A DNA stretch of 64,000 nt from CAYSFW01 sp964620675. GTDB lineage: Bacteria > Pseudomonadota > Gammaproteobacteria > UWMA-0217. The notes beneath the pieces were generated by a model, which worked only from the letters and a program-made list of their open reading frames with translations, was not told the origin of the DNA and ran no database searches. Shown piece by piece: positions 45,518-52,892 of this stretch. Every line of letters starts with the position of its first letter. The stretch's first letter is position 1. The stretch lies in the NCBI GenBank assembly GCA_964620675.1, contig CAZUJU010000005.1, positions 1-64,000 of the forward strand, read 5' to 3'. The position numbers and the translations under genes are program-made.

Positions 45518-47176
45518 TTAGAGACTCAGACTCAGGATCATCGTCACCAACAACAGCAACCAGAGCGTCGCCGCCAACGGCCAGGTTCGCAGTCGCGTTT
45601 CGAGCCAGGGAGAACGCAGAGCAGCGCGTGGCACACTCGGCTTGCGCAATCGCGGGGGCCAGGCCGCGAACGCGCGGTTTATGGCGCCAGCCGCACGCTC
45701 GATCGCGAGCACGAGATCACCGGGTGGTAGGAGCGGCAAGTCGATTCGGCGCCACGCGAAGAGCCCGGCAAGCGCGACCGCGAGCGCAAGCGGCCAGATC
45801 GCCTCCAACAGCGTGGCTGCCTCGAAACTCGACCGCCACGCCTCCAGCGGCGCGAGAATAAAGGTCAGTCCGGCGCTGGCGACGAGCGTCAACGCCCATC
45901 CCGGGAGTAGCGCTCCGACCTCAGACTTCGGCGCCGCGGGCCGCTGGTGCAGCAGCCATAGCCAGCGCAGCATGAGCAGCGCGGTCACCACGGCGCCGAC
46001 CGCCATCAGCACTGGCAACCCTTGGCCCCAAGGCGCGGGGAGCGTTGCGACGGCGCTCTTGAGGGTGGTCTTCGCCAGCAGTCCGCTGGTGAACGGTGCG
46101 CCCGCGAGTGCCAGCACCGGCAAGGCGAGACCGGCCGCGATCCATGGCGTCAGCCCGCGCCGCTCGACCAGCCCAAGCCCGAGGAACAGCGCGGCCTTGG
46201 CGAACGCGTGGTGAGTGGCGTACAAGGTCACAGCCACCGCCAGCCACGGCCAGAGTGTCGGGGCGCTCAAGCCGGCCCCGAACGCAATGACGATATACCC
46301 CATCTGACTCATGCTGGAGTAGCCGAGCAAGGCGCCGGGATCGCGTTGCGTCAATCCGACGATCGCGCCATAGAAGATCCCGATCAGGCCGACACCGATC
46401 ATCACCGCGCCAAATCCCGGCCAGCTCACCTCGCCCAAAGGCAAAAAGCGCATCCACCCCAAGACGCCGGCTTTGATCATCGCGCCCGCCAATACCGCGG
46501 CGGCCGGGATCGGGGTCACCGCGTACGCCAGCGGCAACGAGTAATGCAGCAGCGGCAACCCGACCTTGACACCAAAACCGAGAACCACGCACCCGGTCGC
46601 GATCGCGAGATAAGCGGGCGGATCGCCCTGTATCGTGAATGCGGCGAACAGCGACGTGTCGAATCCGGCGACGAGCAACATCAAACCCGCCAATATCAAC
46701 ATCTCGCCAACCACGGTCAGCGCGAGGTAGACGCGGCCAGCGCGGCGCGATACGGGGGTACCGTCGTGGATGATCAGGCCGTAGGCCGCGAAGCTCATCA
46801 ACGCAAAAAAGACATAAAAATCCACCGCGCCCTGCGCGACGCAAACGCCGAGATTGCCGGCTTGAGCGGCCAAAAAGAACGCGCAGAAGCGCGCCGGTCG
46901 GGTGCGATTGGCGAACCATTCCCACGCGTACCATCCGGACGCGAGCCAAATCACCGCGGTTAAAAGCAGAAACACGCGCCCGATCGGATCCAGCCCCAAA
47001 CGTATGCCCAGTAACAGCGCGGGCCACTCGGCCACGGCCTCGGTCGGCGCAAGTACCGCGAGTAACAACGCCGGCAACGGCGCCCACGGCGCCAGCCGCA
47101 AGGCATGCGCCCGGGTTACGCGCGGCACCAATAAAGCCAGCAACAACAACGGTGTCAGCACGATCACCAGCAGCAT
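45518..47176 (-). CDS. Mrp/NuoM-like antiporter subunit 2 (TM5 Glu replaced by Ala)
   Basis: A 552-residue paralogue of subunit 1. The ATG at 47176 overlaps the preceding stop by one base (TGATG), so an earlier frame start is rejected. Lysines are present in GFGVKVGLPLLHYSLP and AGAMIKAGVLGWMRF. The TM5 motif is FYVFFALMSFAAYG with Ala125 in place of Glu, exactly as in subunit 1. Both share a C-terminal tail (GDLVLAIERAAGAINRA, then a last helix TLWLLLLVTMILSL). The shared change implies it happened before the duplication of this pair. Confidence 0.88.
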   Translation of the reverse strand: MLLVIVLTPLLLLALLVPRVTRAHALRLAPWAPLPALLLAVLAPTEAVAEWPALLLGIRLGLDPIGRVFLLLTAVIWLASGWYAWEWFANRTRPARFCAFFLAAQAGNLGVCVAQGAVDFYVFFALMSFAAYGLIIHDGTPVSRRAGRVYLALTVVGEMLILAGLMLLVAGFDTSLFAAFTIQGDPPAYLAIATGCVVLGFGVKVGLPLLHYSLPLAYAVTPIPAAAVLAGAMIKAGVLGWMRFLPLGEVSWPGFGAVMIGVGLIGIFYGAIVGLTQRDPGALLGYSSMSQMGYIVIAFGAGLSAPTLWPWLAVAVTLYATHHAFAKAALFLGLGLVERRGLTPWIAAGLALPVLALAGAPFTSGLLAKTTLKSAVATLPAPWGQGLPVLMAVGAVVTALLMLRWLWLLHQRPAAPKSEVGALLPGWALTLVASAGLTFILAPLEAWRSSFEAATLLEAIWPLALAVALAGLFAWRRIDLPLLPPGDLVLAIERAAGAINRAFAAWPPRLRKPSVPRAALRSPWLETRLRTWPLAATLWLLLLVTMILSLSL

Positions 47177-48687
47177 CACGGCGCCCCCGTCAGGTACTCG
47201 CGCGCGGCAATCAGCTTGGCCCAATCCAGCGGGCTAAGCGCCGACGCGGCAAATAGCCCGACCAGCAAGGTAGCGGTGGCGGTCACCACCGGTGGGATCA
47301 GCAACAGGGGCGCGGTTTCCCAGCGGCCGCGCTGCGGAATGTGCTCATCCGGCCAATCGCCTGCCGCCGGCTTGAACCACATCCGGTACAAAATCGGCAG
47401 AAAGTACGCTGCGTTGAGCAGACTCGAGATCGCCAACACCGCCAGCACCCACGGCATACCCGCCGCGATCGCCCCGAGGCCGAGGTACCATTTGCTGATA
47501 AACCCCGCCAGCGGTGGTACCCCGATCATGCCTAAACCGGCCGTGCTGAACGCCGCCGCCGTCCATGGCATACGGCGACCGACGCCATCGAGTTCCGTGA
47601 CTTTGTGAATGCCGAGCGTCTCGGCGAGATTTCCGGCGCAGAAGAACAGGGTGATTTTCATAATTCCCTGGTGGACCAAGTGCACAATGCCGCCAATCGT
47701 ACCGATCGGGCCGAACAGCGCGGTACCGAGTACGATGTACGACACTTGGCTGACCGTGGAATACGCGAGGCGTTTCTTGAGATCGTTTTGAAACACCGCG
47801 CGCAGGCTGCCCCAGATGATCGTGATCGAAGCCGCCACCGCGAGCGGAACGAGCAACGTCAGCGACTGGGCAAACTCCACCCCATAGACTTCGTACACCA
47901 CACGCACGATGCCAAACGCGCCTGCCTTGACCACCGCCACCGCGTGTAACAGCGAAGAGACCGGCGCTGGCGCGACCATCGCTTGCGGCAACCAGCCATG
48001 CAACGGCACCAGCGCGGCCTTGACGCCCAGGCCCACGATCAGCAGCAGGAACGCGATTTGCAACTGGCCGGCATACTCTGGGCCGACGCCACCGAGGCTC
48101 CCGCCGGGAACGAAATCGACCTGCCCGGCGATGCCGTAGAGCCAAATCGTACCGAGGAGCAATACCGCCCCACCGGCGAGGGTATAACCGAGATACACAT
48201 GGCCCGCGCGCAGCGCCTGCTCGGTGCCGCGATGCACCACCAGCGGGTAGGTCGAGAGCGTCAGCAGCTCGTAAAAGATAAAGAAGGTGAACAGGTTGCC
48301 CGCCATCGCAACGCCGACGGTCGCGGTCACGCAGAGGCTGAAGAACCCGAAAAACCGGCTCCGATGCGGCGATCCTTCGAGATAACCGATCGCATACAGC
48401 GTAGTGAATAACCACAACACCGCCGAGAGCGTGATGAACAACATCGCCATCGCATCGGCCTTCAACACCAGGTCGAGGCCGGGCAGCACGGTATGGGTGA
48501 ATACATACTCGCGCTCATTCACCACCCCCCACAGCATCCAGCCGATCAGGGCAAGCTTGGCGACCGCGCCGAACAGGTTCAACCCGGTGCGCAGACGATG
48601 GCGGGATTCCGCCAATGCAAAGATCACCAACCCCGGCACAAACGAACTGGCGACCACCAGCAACGGCAACCAGGTGTTGTCGATCAC
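47176..48687 (-). CDS. Mrp/NuoN-like antiporter subunit 3
   Basis: A 503-residue proton_antipo_M protein with canonical residues: Glu in FFIFYELLTLSTYP (TM5), Lys in GLGVKAALVPLHGWLP (TM7) and in HAVAVVKAGAFG (TM8). It resembles MrpD and NuoL/M-type subunits, with the Na+/H+-antiporter-like tail region WFKPAAGDWPDE near residue 450. The start overlaps the stop of subunit 4 by four bases. It should form a working proton channel unit in the membrane complex. Confidence 0.92.
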   Translation of the reverse strand: MIDNTWLPLLVVASSFVPGLVIFALAESRHRLRTGLNLFGAVAKLALIGWMLWGVVNEREYVFTHTVLPGLDLVLKADAMAMLFITLSAVLWLFTTLYAIGYLEGSPHRSRFFGFFSLCVTATVGVAMAGNLFTFFIFYELLTLSTYPLVVHRGTEQALRAGHVYLGYTLAGGAVLLLGTIWLYGIAGQVDFVPGGSLGGVGPEYAGQLQIAFLLLIVGLGVKAALVPLHGWLPQAMVAPAPVSSLLHAVAVVKAGAFGIVRVVYEVYGVEFAQSLTLLVPLAVAASITIIWGSLRAVFQNDLKKRLAYSTVSQVSYIVLGTALFGPIGTIGGIVHLVHQGIMKITLFFCAGNLAETLGIHKVTELDGVGRRMPWTAAAFSTAGLGMIGVPPLAGFISKWYLGLGAIAAGMPWVLAVLAISSLLNAAYFLPILYRMWFKPAAGDWPDEHIPQRGRWETAPLLLIPPVVTATATLLVGLFAASALSPLDWAKLIAAREYLTGAP

Positions 48688-50141
48688 GGCGCGACGCCCG
48701 TATTCAGCAGCAGGAGCGGCTCGGCGCCAAACAGCCCCAACAGAATCGCGGCCAGCGCCAACGCCAGGGCACTCAGCTCAAGCGCACGCGGAACCCCCTT
48801 CACCGCCGCACCGGAGCGCGCGGGGATAAACGCTTGGCGCAGCACTTTGAACACATAAGCCGCGGCCAGCAATCCGCCCACAATCATTACCACCACCCAC
48901 CACCACTGGCCACTGTCGAGTGCGGCCATCAACAACAGCCATTTTGCCGAAAATCCGCCGGACGGCGGCAAGCCCATCAGAGTCACCGCCGCCAGCGCAA
49001 AACTAAACAACGTAACGGGCAATCGTGCACCAACCCCATACAACCCGGCGATGTCATCGCGCCCCACCGCAACGATCATCGCACCGGCGGCGGCAAACAT
49101 CGCCGCCTTCGCCAATGCATGCGCCAATATCTGCATCACTCCGCCCTGCAACGCCGTGGTCGCCGTCTCCGGCGCGACCCCGGTCGCCAACGGAAACACC
49201 AGGAACAGGTACCCAACCTGGGCAACGGTCGAGTAGGCGACCAGCATCTTGAGCCGGGATTGACGCAAGGCCAGCACCGAACCCCACAAAATCGCGGCCG
49301 CCCCGAGCACGCCGAGCAACTGCGCCGCAGCCACCGTGGTGAGCGGTGCGAACAACCCAAACCACAACCGCAATAACAGGTAGAACGACGCCTTGATCAC
49401 CAGCGCCGACAACAACGCCGAAACCGGGCTGGCCGCGCCGCCGTGCGCAGGTGGAAGCCAGAAGTGCAGCGGAAACAATGCGGTCTTCAACAGCATCCCG
49501 AGCGTCATCAAGGCAAACGCCAGCACCGTGATCGGCAGCGGTTGTAACAATGGGGTCAGGGTTTCCAGCGCGACGCTGCCGTAAGTCCCGTAGATCAGCG
49601 CGACGCCCATCAGGTAAGCCCCCGAACCGAGCAGCGTCGCCAGCAGGTAGCGCAGCCCCGCCGCCACGGCGTGGCGTTCGCGCGAGGCCGCAGTCAGGGC
49701 GACCGCGGCCAGCCCCAGGATTTCCAGCGAGACATATAGATTGAACAGATCCGCTGCCAGGAACAGCGCGTTCAACCCTGCGAGCAAGAATCCCAACAGC
49801 GGCCAGAACCACTCACCGCCGCGTGGTTTCGTCCGATAATAGGCGCGCGCATAAACGCCAAGCGGCAGCGCGACCGCCGCGGTCATCAACAGCATGAGCG
49901 CCGCCAGACCGTCCGCCATCAAATCGATCCCGAGCGGTGCCCCCCAGCCCCCCACTGCGTAGGTCCGCGGCCCCAGATTCACGACATCGAACGCCAAACG
50001 CAACGCCAACCCGACCTGCAGCACCAGCCCGAGCAACGCCAGACGCGCGCCGCGCCGTGGCCCCATCACGAAGGCTACGCTCGCCCAGGCCAACGGCAGC
50101 AGAATCAGCCACGCGACCGGATCCAGCCATTCACGGGGCAT
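48684..50141 (-). CDS. Mrp/MbhH-like antiporter subunit 4 (MrpD type)
   Basis: A 485-residue proton_antipo_M protein at the position where Mrp operons place mrpD, right after the mrpC/nuoK-like gene. Canonical residues are present: Glu in NLYVSLEILGLAAV, Lys in MLLKTALFPLHFWLP and SALVIKASFYLLL. The ATG at 50141 overlaps the mrpC-like gene by 11 bases. Of the four large subunits this is the best candidate for the ancestral MrpD/MbhH. Confidence 0.92.
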   Translation of the reverse strand: MPREWLDPVAWLILLPLAWASVAFVMGPRRGARLALLGLVLQVGLALRLAFDVVNLGPRTYAVGGWGAPLGIDLMADGLAALMLLMTAAVALPLGVYARAYYRTKPRGGEWFWPLLGFLLAGLNALFLAADLFNLYVSLEILGLAAVALTAASRERHAVAAGLRYLLATLLGSGAYLMGVALIYGTYGSVALETLTPLLQPLPITVLAFALMTLGMLLKTALFPLHFWLPPAHGGAASPVSALLSALVIKASFYLLLRLWFGLFAPLTTVAAAQLLGVLGAAAILWGSVLALRQSRLKMLVAYSTVAQVGYLFLVFPLATGVAPETATTALQGGVMQILAHALAKAAMFAAAGAMIVAVGRDDIAGLYGVGARLPVTLFSFALAAVTLMGLPPSGGFSAKWLLLMAALDSGQWWWVVVMIVGGLLAAAYVFKVLRQAFIPARSGAAVKGVPRALELSALALALAAILLGLFGAEPLLLLNTGVAP

Positions 50142-50478
50142 GCGGCGGCTCCTTGGCGTCGCCGCCCGCGGGGGTATCCGCCTCCCGTTCCCCCGGCAGC
50201 AGCATATCGCCGGACAAATCCAGCAAACGCCGCGCCAGCGCCAAGGCCAGAGCGGTCGCAGCCACCGCCACCACGATACCCGTCAGCACCATCGCTTGCG
50301 GTACCGGATCCGGCACCCCGCTGCGCTGACCGAGCCCGAGTAGGACCAAAAAGGCGCCACTGCCGAGAACATTGAACGCGATAATCTTGCTCAGCAGATG
50401 TGGGCGCAGGATCAATCCGCCCAATCCGAGCACGAACAACACCCCACCGACCAGGGCATAGAACAGTCCCGCAGTCAC
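50131..50478 (-). CDS. MrpC/MnhC/NuoK-like subunit
   Basis: A 115-residue protein with three membrane helices, the size and pattern of MrpC, MbhG and NuoK: LFYALVGGVLFVLGLGGLI, IIAFNVLGSGAFLVLLGLG, and DPVPQAMVLTGIVVAVAATA (the conserved PQA-LVLTGIVI block). The correct start is the GTG at 50478, overlapping the previous stop by four bases (GTGA); a longer upstream frame in the same phase is an artefact. The C-terminal tail is hydrophilic. Confidence 0.9.
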   Translation of the reverse strand: MTAGLFYALVGGVLFVLGLGGLILRPHLLSKIIAFNVLGSGAFLVLLGLGQRSGVPDPVPQAMVLTGIVVAVAATALALALARRLLDLSGDMLLPGEREADTPAGGDAKEPPHAP

Positions 50479-51146
50479 GCGCCCGACCCCTTGCGCGGCG
50501 CCTCCGGCCCGGCCAAGAACAAGCCCGCCAGAATCAATCCGAGCGACAGTGTGAGCCCGGCCTCGATCAACAGAATCAAACCACCAGCCCAGCGCGGGGG
50601 ATATTGCAGCAGCGCCCCCGCTGCTAAGCCACCCGCCGCAACCAGCAGAAATATGACGAATCCCGCGCTCAAAGCCGCGCGCAGACCAAGGCCAGGCAGG
50701 GTCCATGCCGGCAGGATCCCGGCCAAACGCAGCATCACGCCCGCCGCAGCCAACACCGCGCCGGCCTGAAACGCGCCGCCCGGGCGGTCGGCTCCGGCCC
50801 AGAGCAGGTAGCCGGCCACCATCACCATCAGCGGCGCCAAGGCCCGTGCAAGCGTCCCCAGTACCGGATCAGCCGTGATCGATCGCGGATGCAACGGCGT
50901 CACGCCCGCCGCCAGCATTCCGAGCAGCGCCAGCATCAGTACCGCAATTTCGAGAAAGGTGTCATAACCGCGAAAGTTCAGCAGCACCGCCGTCACCGGG
51001 TGCGCCACCCCGCTTGCGTCCAATTGTTGCATCACCTGGTCCGCCAACCGCAGCGGTGCCTCCGGGAGTGTCCACATCGCCCCGAGTAGGGCTATGCCCA
51101 AGGCAGCACACAATCCGGCGACCAACCATAGACGCCAGTGTTTCAT
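50475..51146 (-). CDS. Fused MbhE/MnhB-like subunit
   Basis: A 223-residue membrane protein in two parts. Residues ~50-80 (HPVTAVLLNFRGYDTFLEIA) match the short MbhE/MrpA-tail subunit. The rest (residues ~100-223) matches MnhB: MVMVAGYLLWAGADRPGGAF, GLILLIEAGLTLSLGLILA. In most Mrp operons the MbhE-like part is the end of MrpA and MnhB is separate; in archaeal Mbh they are separate genes. Start and stop overlap the neighbours by four bases each. Confidence 0.85.
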   Translation of the reverse strand: MKHWRLWLVAGLCAALGIALLGAMWTLPEAPLRLADQVMQQLDASGVAHPVTAVLLNFRGYDTFLEIAVLMLALLGMLAAGVTPLHPRSITADPVLGTLARALAPLMVMVAGYLLWAGADRPGGAFQAGAVLAAAGVMLRLAGILPAWTLPGLGLRAALSAGFVIFLLVAAGGLAAGALLQYPPRWAGGLILLIEAGLTLSLGLILAGLFLAGPEAPRKGSGA

Positions 51147-51412
51147 GCTTCACCGTCGCTGTTTACGCCGCGACGACGGCGGCGCGCGCGCAGGTGTCCG
51201 ACCGCATCCAGCAGCAGCGCGCCGGTCAGACCGGCACCGATTGCGGCCTCGGCGAGCGCAATATCGGGGGCGTCGAGACGCGCCCAGGCCAAAGCCATCA
51301 ATAAGCCAAACACGATGAATAATACCGCCGCCCGGAACAAATCCGACGCCGCCAACGAACGCCACGCGGTGACGATCAGGGCCAGCGCGAGCAATCCGTC
51401 GAACGGGGTCAT
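51143..51412 (-). CDS. DUF4040/MbhD-like subunit
   Basis: An 89-residue protein with three membrane helices: FDGLLALALIVTAWRSL, FRAAVLFIVFGLLMALAWAR and the conserved APDIALAEAAIGAGLTGALL that identifies the DUF4040/MbhD domain. In bacterial Mrp systems this domain is inside MrpA; here it is a separate gene as in archaeal membrane-bound hydrogenases. The ATG at 51412 overlaps the mnhG stop by four bases. Confidence 0.9.
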   Translation of the reverse strand: MTPFDGLLALALIVTAWRSLAASDLFRAAVLFIVFGLLMALAWARLDAPDIALAEAAIGAGLTGALLLDAVGHLRARRRRRGVNSDGEA

Positions 51413-51720
51413 TCGCGCGGCGCTCCGGTCCACGGAGCGATCCCGCGCCGGGTCGCACGATGGGCAATGAGGTAACTCACCGTGGCGCTGGCAAACAACG
51501 CCAGCACCCAGATCAACACCAGTTTAAGGGCGGCGCCGACACTCTCGGCGCGCAATAACAGACCGAGCACGATCAGGCCCAAGCCCAGATTGTCGACCTT
51601 GGCGAGCGCATGCAGACGCGAGTAGACGTCCGGAAAGCGCAGCAAACCGATCGTTCCGGCGAGAAAAAATCCGCCCCCGGCGAGTAAAAGCAGGTCGGAA
51701 AGAAATTCAATCGGACTCAT
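51409..51720 (-). CDS. Monovalent cation/H+ antiporter subunit G (MnhG/PhaG-like)
   Basis: A 103-residue protein with three membrane helices. LAGGGFFLAGTIGLLRFPDVYSRLHALAK is the MnhG signature (its middle, GLLRFPDVYSRLHA, is nearly invariant). The ATG at 51720 gives the normal size; it overlaps the preceding subunit F gene by 14 bases. It is part of the E-F-G head of the operon. Confidence 0.92.
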   Translation of the reverse strand: MSPIEFLSDLLLLAGGGFFLAGTIGLLRFPDVYSRLHALAKVDNLGLGLIVLGLLLRAESVGAALKLVLIWVLALFASATVSYLIAHRATRRGIAPWTGAPRE

Positions 51721-51991
51721 CGCGATCGCCCGATCGATCCGCGCGCCAGGCACGCTCGGCAAAGGCCGCGCCGGTGATGGCCGCGAGCAACGCGAACACC
51801 AGCGCCACATCCAGCAAGGCGCGCGCGAGCCCGGCTTGCGCCAACAGCAACAGCACCGCGACGCCGGTGGTCCCGAACAAAAGGGCCGCGAGCATCCGGT
51901 CGGCTTGGGTCGGACCGCGCATCACCCAGTACAGCGCCACCAGCAGGTTCGCCAGCAAGAATATCGCGAGATACCATAACAGGTCAGGCAC
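51707..51991 (-). CDS. Monovalent cation/H+ antiporter subunit F (MnhF/PhaF-like)
   Basis: A 94-residue protein with three membrane helices and the MnhF motif YWVMRGPTQADRMLAALLFG. The start is a GTG at 51991 that overlaps the subunit E stop by eight bases; an earlier in-phase codon would add a non-hydrophobic lead inside subunit E. Confidence 0.92.
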   Translation of the reverse strand: MPDLLWYLAIFLLANLLVALYWVMRGPTQADRMLAALLFGTTGVAVLLLLAQAGLARALLDVALVFALLAAITGAAFAERAWRADRSGDRDESD

Positions 51992-52484
51992 TTGGCAACT
52001 CCAATCCGAACAATCGTGCGACACGGGTTTCGGCCGCGCGCAACGCGGCCTCATCGATCAAACCACGGTCGAGTACATGCAAACACAACTGATCCCCGTT
52101 CAGGTCCGCGCTGACCGTGCCCGGCAATAGACTGAGGGTATCTGCGAGCAAAATCCGACCCGTACCGACCGGTAGCCGCAGCGTCAGGTAGCGAACTTCC
52201 GGCTGTAAGTTCAACCTTGGGCGCAGCGCCAACACAGCCACCGCGACACCGCCGCGTATCGACTGCACCAGAAAAAACCCGACGAACGCCACCAACCCGT
52301 TTAGGGACACGCGCCTCGGCACCGCCGGCCACAACCAGAGGCTGACGCCAAACGCCGCCAAAATCGTGATCGCTCCCACCGCCCAGTCGCGCCCGCCGCC
52401 CTCGACCAATACCCACCACAGCGTGGTGAAAAATGCGAGGCGTAGAAGTACCGTGCGAAGGTGAATCGCGGCGAATCTGAGCAT
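51984..52484 (-). CDS. Na+/H+ antiporter subunit E (MnhE/PhaE-like)
   Basis: A 166-residue protein, first gene of the operon. The N-terminal half is hydrophobic (helices around FFTTLWWVLVEGG and AVGAITILAAFGVSLWLWP). The second half has the MnhE pattern: FVGFFLVQSIRGGVAVAVLAL, then VGTGRILLADTLSLLPGTVS and NGDQLCLHVLD. It is needed for assembly of Mrp complexes in studied systems. The promoter should lie in the 400-base gap upstream, shared with the divergent helicase. Confidence 0.92.
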   Translation of the reverse strand: MLRFAAIHLRTVLLRLAFFTTLWWVLVEGGGRDWAVGAITILAAFGVSLWLWPAVPRRVSLNGLVAFVGFFLVQSIRGGVAVAVLALRPRLNLQPEVRYLTLRLPVGTGRILLADTLSLLPGTVSADLNGDQLCLHVLDRGLIDEAALRAAETRVARLFGLELPSA

Positions 52485-52892
52485 GGTGTTATTTTACCGG
52501 CGTTTACACTTGGTACGTTAAGAGTAGCTACATCGCAACGCGTAAATTGACTCCCACGGTCGGAAAGCATTGATTCAATGGCGACCCGTTCGGCGTGTAG
52601 CGGCACCGTTGCGGAAACGCTCGATGGCGAATCGGCCGGCAAGACACCAAAACTAACCGCTTCGCGGCACGCCACCATCGCAGGCAAGGCCAACAATTCT
52701 CTTCAATGAATTTACAAGGCCCCACGCGGACGGACCTCACCGCGCAACCCTTCCCCGCGCTGCGGGCCGGTCTGGGGAATGGCCGGGAGCGCGCCGGGCA
52801 GCAATCTCGTCGCGACCTCGCAGGCCAGCGCAGTTACGAATCGCCTCTGAACAGGGTTAAGATTGGGGGTTTAGTCTACCCGGATCGATCGT
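52485..52892. other. Divergent intergenic region
   Basis: About 400 bases between the antiporter operon and the helicase gene. It must hold both promoters. The 52490-52560 part is relatively AT-rich. No gene, RNA or clear operator recognised. Short minus-strand frames here are not supported. Confidence 0.4.

Noticed and set aside
46022..46963. 313-codon plus-strand frame in the antiporter operon
   Set aside because: Antisense to subunit 2, Arg/Gln-rich, no ribosome site.
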